47,602 bases of DNA, taken from Bog-1181 sp964565765 (GTDB taxonomy: Bacteria > Oederibacteriota > PGYV01 > Palsa-1178). Positions within the stretch are counted from its first letter, which is position 1; each line of letters starts with the position of its first letter. The stretch is from the NCBI GenBank assembly GCA_964565765.1, contig CAZMGF010000016.1, forward strand, positions 1-47,602, written 5' to 3'. This document shows, in pieces, positions 26,768 to 33,768 of this stretch. The notes under the pieces were generated by a model. It saw nothing but the letters and a program-made list of their open reading frames with translations, was not told where the DNA came from and made no database searches. The translations under genes and the position numbers were made by a program.

Positions 26768-27166
26768 ATGGAAAAATTCGATATTAATAAGGTAAAAACA
26801 GACGAAAAAGGGCTCCTGGCCGCCATTGCCCAGGACAACTTGACCGGCGACATATTAATGATAGCGTGGATGAATAAAGAGGCCCTTGAAAAGACCCTTG
26901 CCACGGGAAAGGCCCATTACTGGTCGCGTTCGCGCAACAAACTCTGGTTCAAGGGCGAGGAATCAGGAAACGTGCAGGAAGTTAAAAACATTTATATTGA
27001 CTGCGACAACGACGCGATACTAATGAAGGTAAATCAGCTAGGCGGGGCAGCCTGCCACACCGGATACAGGTCATGCTTTTTTACCGAGATAGAAAAGGGC
27101 GGAACGCTGAAAAACATAGGCGGCGAAAAACTTTTTGACCCGGAAAAGATTTATAAGAAAAAGTAA
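26768..27166 (+). CDS. hisI: Phosphoribosyl-AMP cyclohydrolase
   Basis: The 132-residue protein is the cyclohydrolase alone, without a fused HisE pyrophosphohydrolase. Motifs are DILMIAWMNKEALEKT, AHYWSRSRNKLWFKGEESGN and IDCDNDAILMKV (the metal-binding DxDxD region), with GGAACHTGYRSCFF providing conserved Cys and His. It opens the adenine ring of PR-AMP, the third step of histidine synthesis. It is separated from hisF by 164 nt and placed 19 nt before trpE, so it travels with trp rather than the main his block. HisE and HisG are not found in this window. Confidence 0.95.
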   Translation: MEKFDINKVKTDEKGLLAAIAQDNLTGDILMIAWMNKEALEKTLATGKAHYWSRSRNKLWFKGEESGNVQEVKNIYIDCDNDAILMKVNQLGGAACHTGYRSCFFTEIEKGGTLKNIGGEKLFDPEKIYKKK

Positions 27167-27185
27167 ACAAGAGCAAAGGTGAAAC

Positions 27186-28670
27186 ATGATAAAACCTGAA
27201 TTAAAAGAGGTTCTTAAACTTTCAAAAACATATAATATTATCCCTGTTTACGGCGAGACGCTTGCCGACCTTGAAACCCCGCTTTCCGCCTACATGAAAA
27301 TAGACGATCCTGAAAACTCGTTCCTCCTGGAATCCATTGAAGGGGGCGAAAAGACAGCCCGCTATTCTTTTTTGAGCAGAAAACCTTATGAGATATTTTC
27401 TTACGCGGACGGAAAAATAACACGGGAAATTAACGGCAAAAAAGAAATAACCGCCAGTTGCGACCCGCTGGGGGAGTTGAAAAAGATATTCGGCGGTTTT
27501 AAACCGGCTCCTGTAAAAGGGCTCCCGGATTTCACGGGCGGAGCGGTGGGGTATATAGGTTATGATGTCATAAAACTTTATGAAAAAGTTCCACATGAAA
27601 ATAAACTCGACCCCATGGGCTGGCCGGACATATACATGATGTTCAATGACGTCCTTATGATATTTGACCATGTTTATCACAAAATACAGGTTGTAAATAA
27701 TATTTTTGTCGCCCCCGGGGAAAACACCTCGGTTGTAAGGTCGAAATACAAAAAAGCGGCAGCCTCAATCAAAAAAATAATTGCCGGGCTCAAGAAAAAT
27801 CTTAAACCCGGAAAAATGAAGCCGGTAAAGATTGGAAAGATTAAGCATCTTACTGCGCCGGCAGAGTATAAAGATTCCGTAAAAAGGACCGTGGAGCTTT
27901 TAAACAACGGCGAGGCAATTCAGGTTGTCATATCGCAGAGGTTCTCGGCTGATTTTAAGGGAGATCCCATAAATATGTACCGCAGTTTAAGGACGGTGAA
28001 CCCCTCGCCATACATGCATTTTATGCGGATGAACGGCAGGTTTATAATAGGGGCGTCGCCTGAACTCATGGTGCGCGTCTCGGGTTCCACTGCCGAGGTC
28101 AGGCCGATTGCGGGCACAAGAAAAAGGGGCAGGACACAGCAAGAGGACCTGGCTATGGAAAAGGAACTTCTTTCGGATGTAAAGGAACGCGCCGAGCATG
28201 TCATGCTGGTTGACCTTGGCCGCAACGACCTTGGCCGCGTAAGCGAGGCGGGTTCGGTAAAAGTAAACGACATGATGATAGTAGAACGATATTCCCACGT
28301 TATGCATATAGTTTCCGGAGTTTCGGGAGTGCTAAAAGAGGGGTTAAACGCCTTTGACGCCCTGCTATCGACTTTTCCGGCAGGTACGGTTTCCGGAGCG
28401 CCGAAGGTGCGCGCCATGCAGATTATTGACGATATGGAAAAATACAAGAGGGGCCCGTATGCCGGGGCCGTCGGGATCATTAATTTTTCCGGCAATATGG
28501 AAACATGCATTTCAATCAGGACCATTTATTACAGCGGCGGCAAACTGTACATGCAGGCAGGAGCGGGCATCGTGGCAGATTCAAAGCCCGAATTTGAATA
28601 TAAGGAAACATTAAGCAAAGGCATGGCTGTCTTCGAAGCGGTAAAGCGCGTAAACAGCCTGGAGGAATGA
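27186..28670 (+). CDS. trpE: Anthranilate synthase component I
   Basis: The 494-residue product has the N-terminal TrpE domain with the LLES element (SFLLESIEGGEKTARYSFLS) linked to tryptophan feedback. The C-terminal chorismate-binding domain has FIIGASPELMVRV, RPIAGTRKRGR, HVMLVDLGRNDLGRV, TFPAGTVSGAPKVRAM and AGAGIVADSKPEFEY. The PIAGT sequence, where aminodeoxychorismate synthase has PIKGT, favours anthranilate synthase over PabB. It makes anthranilate from chorismate with ammonia from TrpG. No leader peptide or attenuator is visible in the 19 nt before it. trpD, C, F, B and A are not in the window. Confidence 0.95.
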   Translation: MIKPELKEVLKLSKTYNIIPVYGETLADLETPLSAYMKIDDPENSFLLESIEGGEKTARYSFLSRKPYEIFSYADGKITREINGKKEITASCDPLGELKKIFGGFKPAPVKGLPDFTGGAVGYIGYDVIKLYEKVPHENKLDPMGWPDIYMMFNDVLMIFDHVYHKIQVVNNIFVAPGENTSVVRSKYKKAAASIKKIIAGLKKNLKPGKMKPVKIGKIKHLTAPAEYKDSVKRTVELLNNGEAIQVVISQRFSADFKGDPINMYRSLRTVNPSPYMHFMRMNGRFIIGASPELMVRVSGSTAEVRPIAGTRKRGRTQQEDLAMEKELLSDVKERAEHVMLVDLGRNDLGRVSEAGSVKVNDMMIVERYSHVMHIVSGVSGVLKEGLNAFDALLSTFPAGTVSGAPKVRAMQIIDDMEKYKRGPYAGAVGIINFSGNMETCISIRTIYYSGGKLYMQAGAGIVADSKPEFEYKETLSKGMAVFEAVKRVNSLEE

Positions 28671-28672
28671 GT

Positions 28673-29236
28673 ATGATCTTAATGATAGACAACTATGATT
28701 CTTTTACATACAACATAGTGCAGTATATCGGGGAGTTCACAAAGGATGTGGAAGTTTATAAAAATGACACTATTACTATTGAAGCAATTAAAAAAATGAA
28801 TCCCGATAAGATCGTAATATCCCCGGGGCCCTCCTGGCCCGAAAATGCCGGGATATCGAAAGAAGTCATAACTGTTTTTATGAAAGATATACCTATACTT
28901 GGAGTGTGCCTAGGGCATCAGTGTATAGCCGAGGCGCTCGGCGGGGTTGTCAGGCGCAACTACAGGATAATGCACGGAAAGACTTCCCCTGTTTTTCATG
29001 ACGGCAGGGGAATTTATAAAGGGATGAAAAATCCGTTTATTGCCACAAGATATCATTCGCTGGTGGCGGACAAAAAGAGGCTGCCGCAGGAGCTTCTGAT
29101 AAGCTCATGGACTAAGGAAGGCGAAATTATGGGTTTAAGGCACAAAAAATATCCCCTTGAAGGGGTGCAGTTTCATCCGGAGTCAATTTTAACGGAAGAC
29201 GGAAAAAAAATAATAGGAAACTTTGTGAAAAAATGA
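28673..29236 (+). CDS. trpG: Anthranilate synthase glutaminase component II (TrpG/PabA type)
   Basis: ATG at 28673 is chosen: GGAGG (28661-28665) sits seven bases upstream, whereas the ATG at 28667 would be only one base from it. The 187-residue class I amidotransferase has LMIDNYDSFTYNIVQY, ISPGPSWPENAGIS, the nucleophile elbow GVCLGHQCIAEALGG, RYHSLV and GVQFHPESILTEDGK. It supplies ammonia to TrpE and, in many bacteria, also to PabB for folate. It directly follows trpE, and its stop overlaps the next gene's ATG (ATGA). Confidence 0.93.
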   Translation: MILMIDNYDSFTYNIVQYIGEFTKDVEVYKNDTITIEAIKKMNPDKIVISPGPSWPENAGISKEVITVFMKDIPILGVCLGHQCIAEALGGVVRRNYRIMHGKTSPVFHDGRGIYKGMKNPFIATRYHSLVADKKRLPQELLISSWTKEGEIMGLRHKKYPLEGVQFHPESILTEDGKKIIGNFVKK

Positions 29237-31293
29237 AAAAAATCATTCTAGCATCGCTGCTGCTGTTTTCAACGGCCGCATGTTATGGAATTACCATAGA
29301 AAATACGGCTGTCGCGGCCACACCTGTCCCGTCACCCACTTTTATTATAATTATGGCAACTGCGGTTCCGTCCCCGGTAACTCAGCAGGCGCAGCCACAG
29401 TCCTTAACAATACAGGCGGCCGCGGCTTCTCCGGCATCTTTAACATTTACAGCCGCTGCAGGTGTAACAACAACGTCCGGAAGCGGGCTTACCGCCGCGG
29501 CAGGTGTAACAACCACAGCGGGAAGCGGACTTATAAACGCCGCGTCCATTACATCAACCGCGGCTTCGGCAGTAACAGGAACAGCGTCGGAGGTTACGCC
29601 GTCCGCAAAAACATCCCAGCCCAAGCAGGTGTTTTATATCTGGGTGCCATACGCGCCGGAACTGGCGGCTTCGCTTATGTACAACAATAACAGCGGCGCC
29701 GCCGTAAGCGGTTCGGCGCAGGGTGTGTCAGGCACAGCGCAGGGCGTTTCCGGTACTGCACAGGGCGTGTCCGGAACGGCGCAGGGTGTGTCGGGCACAG
29801 CACAGGGCGTTTCCGGCACAGCACAGGGCGTGTCCGGAACGGCGCAGGGTATAACAGGCACAGCGCAGGGTGTCAGCACAACAGCTTATGGAACCGGCGG
29901 CAGCGACGAACTTCCAACTGGCCTGACAATAACAGCCGCGGACGGCGGGACTATCCTTTACGCGTTTAATACATATATTGCCGACAGGGTTAAAATTTAC
30001 TGGCAGCCAAAACAACCCGGAGATTATACGTATAATATTTACAGGGCCACCGATGATAAATTTGAAAAAATAAATCCCAACAAGGTGACCGAAACGGTTT
30101 ACGCCGATTCGAAAATTTTAAGCCTTACGTCATACACATACAAAATAGAATCCGTCGACGCGGCGGGTAAATCATACAGCTCGCTTACCTTTACGGTAAA
30201 AACTCCGGCTATAGTGCCGCCTCAGCCTCCGGGCGATTTTAAGGCCTTTCAGGACATAGTCTCGGTATCCCTGCGCTGGTCAGCCGCACCCCAGGGATCC
30301 TTCCCGGTATCGGGTTATAATATTTACAGGGGAAAACTTTCGGACAAGCTTGATTTCTGTAAATTTATACCTGCGTCCAAGCTTCTTTATACGGACGAGA
30401 ATGTCGAGGCGGCAATAAAATATTATTATAAGATTACAGCGGTGGATACAAGAGGGCTTGAGTCAAAAGCGGCGACCGCCCCTGGCGTTATGCCGTTTCC
30501 GCCGCCGAGGACAAATATATGCCTGATGCCCACAGCTTACAGGAATAATATTTTTGACAACACCGGATTCAACGTGGACTGCGGTTTTGCCTATTACATA
30601 GGCACGGTTTACGGCGAGCACAATACCGATTCGCTCGGGCAGGGTACGGATACATTCAAAAAGAACGGCATATGGCTGCTTTCAATTGACGCAAAATACA
30701 CATATTTTTCCGGGCTTGAGGGCTGGTGGCCCGCGCTGGGCGCGGGTTTGATGTACTCGCTGCTGCTGCAGGATTCCATAGGCGGGTCCACGACCAATCC
30801 GCAGCTGGGCACGGGGGCGACTTTCGGCACCAAGGATTCTGTGCTGGGGCTTCAGGGCCTTTACCTGACGGCCACGAAAAAAGTGGTATGGGATTTTACG
30901 GCCGACGCCGGTTATGTGTTCGGTTTTAAAATGTATAACGGGGACCAGGGTGAGGGCGTGGGCGGATACATTCCGTACCTTGTAAGCTCGATTCTGGGAA
31001 GCAGCGACCCCGTCGGTTCCGGGTCAGCGGATTCGAACACAAATTATGACAGCAAAGACGTATATTATCTGGGATTCTCCAGGGAAATATTCAGCAAGGC
31101 ATATATAAAAGTGGAACTCATGGTGCCGGTTGAGATGAATGTGAAGGCGTATATGCCGGATACATATATAATAAACACCCATATGGACAAACTTTTCAAC
31201 TTTGACGTCGCCTACCTGCACTACTCGGGCGGATTCGCGTGGATAGGATACTATAATTTAAGATTCTCTATATTCCCGAGCCCATATAAATAA
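29233..31293 (+). CDS. Secreted heptapeptide-repeat / fibronectin-type / beta-barrel protein, unknown function
   Basis: The 686-residue protein starts with a signal peptide (KKIILASLLLFSTAACYG; the Cys context is a poor lipobox). An Ala/Thr/Val/Ser low-complexity region (about 24-135) includes a repeated AAAGVTTT(S/A)GSGL unit. Eight copies of a GTAQGVS heptapeptide (160-215) come next, then two fibronectin III-like domains (about 220-325 and 328-425; YNIYRATDDKF, YNIYRGKLSDK) and a strand-rich region (about 430-686) ending in FSIFPSPYK that looks like an outer-membrane barrel. No homologous family is recognised. Its ATGA overlap with trpG and weak ribosome-binding site suggest translational coupling, odd for a surface protein in a trp unit. 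Confidence 0.75.
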   Translation: MKKIILASLLLFSTAACYGITIENTAVAATPVPSPTFIIIMATAVPSPVTQQAQPQSLTIQAAAASPASLTFTAAAGVTTTSGSGLTAAAGVTTTAGSGLINAASITSTAASAVTGTASEVTPSAKTSQPKQVFYIWVPYAPELAASLMYNNNSGAAVSGSAQGVSGTAQGVSGTAQGVSGTAQGVSGTAQGVSGTAQGVSGTAQGITGTAQGVSTTAYGTGGSDELPTGLTITAADGGTILYAFNTYIADRVKIYWQPKQPGDYTYNIYRATDDKFEKINPNKVTETVYADSKILSLTSYTYKIESVDAAGKSYSSLTFTVKTPAIVPPQPPGDFKAFQDIVSVSLRWSAAPQGSFPVSGYNIYRGKLSDKLDFCKFIPASKLLYTDENVEAAIKYYYKITAVDTRGLESKAATAPGVMPFPPPRTNICLMPTAYRNNIFDNTGFNVDCGFAYYIGTVYGEHNTDSLGQGTDTFKKNGIWLLSIDAKYTYFSGLEGWWPALGAGLMYSLLLQDSIGGSTTNPQLGTGATFGTKDSVLGLQGLYLTATKKVVWDFTADAGYVFGFKMYNGDQGEGVGGYIPYLVSSILGSSDPVGSGSADSNTNYDSKDVYYLGFSREIFSKAYIKVELMVPVEMNVKAYMPDTYIINTHMDKLFNFDVAYLHYSGGFAWIGYYNLRFSIFPSPYK
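29710..29877 (+). repeat. 21-nt coding tandem repeat, eight units (GTAQGVS)
   Basis: Eight contiguous 21-nt units encode G(S/T)AQG(V/I)(S/T). Third-position differences are shuffled among units (GGC ACA, GGA ACG, GGT ACT) and alternate in a two-unit (42-nt) pattern, suggesting duplication of pairs. The unit is Gly/Ala/Ser/Thr-rich and probably forms a flexible or beta-roll spacer before the fibronectin-like domains. Confidence 0.88.
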
Positions 31294-31296
31294 TCC

Positions 31297-32052
31297 ATGA
31301 TATGCAAAAATTGCGGCGCTGAAATGGGTACGGCGCCTGATAAATGCCCTTTATGCGGAGCGCCTGTTGATAAAGAGGGGCTTTTCAGGGAATTTTCTGA
31401 AAAAGGTGACGGTTATTTTTTTACCGGAGATTACGGCAGGGCCGCGGCCTTTTATCAGGAAGCCCTCGACACCGGGCATCCTGCGGATACGGAAATATAT
31501 ATAAAATATGGAACCGCGCTCGATAAAAAAAACGACCGCCGCGCCGCGGCAATGTATCTCAGGGCCATTTCGGCGGATTTTTACAATGAAAGGGCGCACG
31601 CGCTGCTTATAACCTGCTATGACAGCCACAACAAACTTCCTGAACTGAAAAAATGGTATGAAAAAAGCGGAGCCGGATATGACGCGGGTTTTGTGGAAAA
31701 GCAGGTAAAAATAATTGACGCGATGATAAATTTCAGGGCAAATCCATCCGTTACCGTACCGGATAAAGTCAGCGCCGCGCCGGCAGGGCTCATTAAAGCC
31801 GCAGGCGGCTGGTTCAAACGCTATATTATTATCAATATTGTGCTTTCTGTAGTTTTTTTGATTCTGGCGGCCGGCGCGGCCATGTTTTATTTTCTTAAGG
31901 TAAATATTATCTTTTCGGCCGCCATATGCGTTGTTTTTCTTCTTGCCGGAGCGCCTGTTGTCCTGTGGATAAGGCGGAGAAGGGCGAGGGACGCGAAAAA
32001 TAAAACGGCCCGGCTTCAGGAAATACTGGATGAGTTTAAGGGGGACAAATAA
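31297..32052 (+). CDS. Zinc-ribbon / TPR / membrane protein, unknown function
   Basis: The 251-residue protein has an N-terminal zinc ribbon (CKNCG at residues 3-7, CPLCGAP at about 18-24). A TPR-like helical region (about 30-150; YFFTGDYGRAAAFYQEALDTG, TALDKKNDRRAAAMYLRAISA) follows, then two adjacent hydrophobic segments (about 175-200 and 205-225) and a basic C-terminal tail (WIRRRRARDAKNK). It is therefore probably an inner-membrane hairpin with cytoplasmic ends. It starts three bases after the preceding barrel protein and converges on the CvpA-like gene with 12 bases between stops. No specific function can be assigned. Confidence 0.75.
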   Translation: MICKNCGAEMGTAPDKCPLCGAPVDKEGLFREFSEKGDGYFFTGDYGRAAAFYQEALDTGHPADTEIYIKYGTALDKKNDRRAAAMYLRAISADFYNERAHALLITCYDSHNKLPELKKWYEKSGAGYDAGFVEKQVKIIDAMINFRANPSVTVPDKVSAAPAGLIKAAGGWFKRYIIINIVLSVVFLILAAGAAMFYFLKVNIIFSAAICVVFLLAGAPVVLWIRRRRARDAKNKTARLQEILDEFKGDK

Positions 32053-32064
32053 GGAGAGCCAGGG

Positions 32065-32565
32065 CTATTTCAAAAGCCTGTCCACTACCGCAAAACTTTT
32101 CAGCAATGGAATTTTAAATATAAATTCCACATAATTCTTTAAATATGGAAATAGCGTGGATTTTGCCAGGTCTTTATGGAAAGGCAGCAAATCAGAGCCT
32201 CCCAGGTTCCTCATTATCAGGTAAAGCGGGATGGCAAGCAGCGTGATAAGAATTGCCGCCCCGAAAATTCTGTCAACGAAGGCCATATTAAAAAAATCAA
32301 AAACCCGCGAAAGCGCGAACCCGCCCGATACAATTATGCCGCATGCCAATGCAAAAATAATGGTATATGAAAGCAGGGTGCGTTTTGAATCGTCCTTTAT
32401 ATATGAGGATAGCAGTGCGGAGAGCGGATGATAGAAAAAATTAGCGGTTATAATTCCTGCTATAAACGCCACGGGTATTATAACGACCAGAACGCCGCGC
32501 ATCTTCCACCCGATAAAAAAACCGAAAGCCGCGATTATGATAAGAATGATGTCTATGTAGTTCAT
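32065..32565 (-). CDS. CvpA-family membrane protein
   Basis: The 166-residue protein has four predicted membrane segments (about residues 4-20, 25-46, 68-88 and 100-118) and the CvpA start pattern (YIDIILIIIAAFGFFIGWKMRG, split by a short Gly-rich turn). CvpA proteins are inner-membrane proteins first linked to colicin V production and purF in E. coli; their exact role is unsettled. Here the gene is divergent from, and next to, a purine operon, which recalls the E. coli cvpA-purF linkage. AAAGGGAG precedes the ATG. Confidence 0.78.
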   Translation of the reverse strand: MNYIDIILIIIAAFGFFIGWKMRGVLVVIIPVAFIAGIITANFFYHPLSALLSSYIKDDSKRTLLSYTIIFALACGIIVSGGFALSRVFDFFNMAFVDRIFGAAILITLLAIPLYLIMRNLGGSDLLPFHKDLAKSTLFPYLKNYVEFIFKIPLLKSFAVVDRLLK

Positions 32566-32654
32566 CAGATCTCCCTTTGTTAATATGAGAATAATAATAA
32601 CACAAAAACCGCCGCAGATAAATAATTATCTTAAAATTAGCGCCGGGTATTGCA

Positions 32655-32676
32655 GGACGCCGCAGGCGCGGCGTCC
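32655..32676. repeat. GC-rich palindrome, REP-like
   Basis: GGACGCCG and CGGCGTCC flank CAGGCG; the C/G ends of the loop also pair, giving a 9-bp stem with a four-base loop. No T-run follows in either direction, so it is not a standard terminator. It is far more GC-rich than its AT-rich surroundings and lies between the divergent CvpA-like and purS genes. Only one copy was noticed in this window. Confidence 0.55.
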
Positions 32677-32687
32677 CTAAAATATCC

Positions 32688-32715
32688 TTGTAAAAATCCA
32701 CATTTAATATATAAT
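32688..32715 (+). promoter_or_regulatory. Candidate promoter for purSQLF
   Basis: TTGTAA (32688-32693), 16 bases, TATAAT (32710-32715) lies about 38 bases before the purS start in AT-rich sequence. No recognisable purine riboswitch or PurR box is visible between it and the gene. Confidence 0.55.
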
Positions 32716-32753
32716 AAAAAAGTAATTTTTTAAATCACACCGAGGTGATATCA

Positions 32754-32993
32754 ATGGCAAAGGTAAGGATACACGTCACTTTTAAGGACGGGGTGCTTGA
32801 CCCTCAGGGGAAAACCGTGGCCGCGGCCCTGGACAAGATGGGCTATAAGAATGTCGAAGGCGTAAGGATAGGCAAATATATAGAGATAGAGACAAAAGGC
32901 TCAGGCAAAATGCTCGATAAAGAAGTCGACGAAATATGCGACAAGCTTCTGGCAAATCCCAATACGGAAAAATACAGTTTTTCAATAGAATAG
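32754..32993 (+). CDS. purS: Phosphoribosylformylglycinamidine synthase subunit PurS
   Basis: ATG at 32754 follows GAGGTGA (32742-32748) by five bases; a GTG at 32745 lies inside that ribosome-binding site and is rejected. The 79-residue product is full length for PurS, with VRIHVTFKDGVLDPQGKTV and a second beta-alpha-beta half ending NPNTEKYSFSIE. PurS is the structural bridge of the PurS-PurQ-PurL FGAM synthase complex. Next is purQ. Confidence 0.94.
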   Translation: MAKVRIHVTFKDGVLDPQGKTVAAALDKMGYKNVEGVRIGKYIEIETKGSGKMLDKEVDEICDKLLANPNTEKYSFSIE

Positions 32994-33050
32994 AAAGGCC
33001 TTTGTTTTCCGGACTTGATGTCCTAATTTAAAGACAACCAGGAGCGAAAA

Positions 33051-33755
33051 ATGGTAAAATTCGGAGTTGTTGTTTTTCCCGGCTCTAACTGCGACAGTGA
33101 CTGCCTGTGGGCGGCAAAGGACGTAATGGGTGAAAAAGCGGACTTCATCTGGCACGAATCAAAAAATATCGATAAATATGACGTCATAATACTGCCCGGA
33201 GGCTTTTCATACGGCGACTACCTGCGCTCGGGAGCCATAGCCAGATTTTCAAAAGTTATGGATTCGGTGCGGAAGTTCGCCGCAAAAAAGAATAAACTTG
33301 TGATCGGCATATGCAACGGTTTCCAGATACTTCTGGAAGCCGGGCTCCTGCCCGGCGCCATGCTGCATAATAAGAACCTTAAATTCATCTGTAAATATAT
33401 CAACATGAGGGTGGAAAATAACAATACACCTTTCACCGGAAGCTGTGAAAAGGGTCAGGTAATAAAAATTCCCATAGCCCACGGCGAGGGCAACTATTTC
33501 TGCGACGAGAAAACCCTTAATTCACTTATAGAAAACGACCAGGTTGTTTTCAGGTACTGCGATGAAAAAGGGGGGGTCAACGAGGCTTCAAATCCTAACG
33601 GCGCCCTTTATAACATCGCCGGTATTATGAATAAAAAAGGGAATGTGCTGGGGCTCATGCCGCATCCCGAGAGGGCCATGAAAAAGGAACTCGGCTCAAC
33701 TGACGGGAACTTCATCTTTAACTCAATGGTGGCCCATGTTAAAAAGTACCTCTAA
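33051..33755 (+). CDS. purQ: Phosphoribosylformylglycinamidine synthase glutaminase subunit PurQ
   Basis: The 234-residue class I amidotransferase starts FGVVVFPGSNCDSDCLWA. It has LPGGFSYGDYLRSGAIA, the nucleophile elbow GICNGFQILLEAGLLPGAM and the C-terminal GLMPHPERAM with the catalytic His/Glu. It hydrolyses glutamine and passes ammonia to PurL. AGGAG precedes the ATG; purL follows after 13 bases. Confidence 0.96.
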   Translation: MVKFGVVVFPGSNCDSDCLWAAKDVMGEKADFIWHESKNIDKYDVIILPGGFSYGDYLRSGAIARFSKVMDSVRKFAAKKNKLVIGICNGFQILLEAGLLPGAMLHNKNLKFICKYINMRVENNNTPFTGSCEKGQVIKIPIAHGEGNYFCDEKTLNSLIENDQVVFRYCDEKGGVNEASNPNGALYNIAGIMNKKGNVLGLMPHPERAMKKELGSTDGNFIFNSMVAHVKKYL

Positions 33756-33768
33756 AAGGAGCGCTTAA

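Noticed and set aside
29233..29300. Lipoprotein signal in the repeat-fibronectin protein
   Set aside because: The Cys is preceded by Thr-Ala-Ala, lacking the aliphatic residue expected at -3, so a standard signal peptide cut after the Cys-Tyr-Gly region is more likely.
32052..32100. Terminator between the converging zinc-ribbon and CvpA-like genes
   Set aside because: Only a 4-bp GGCT/AGCC stem is present, without a T-run.
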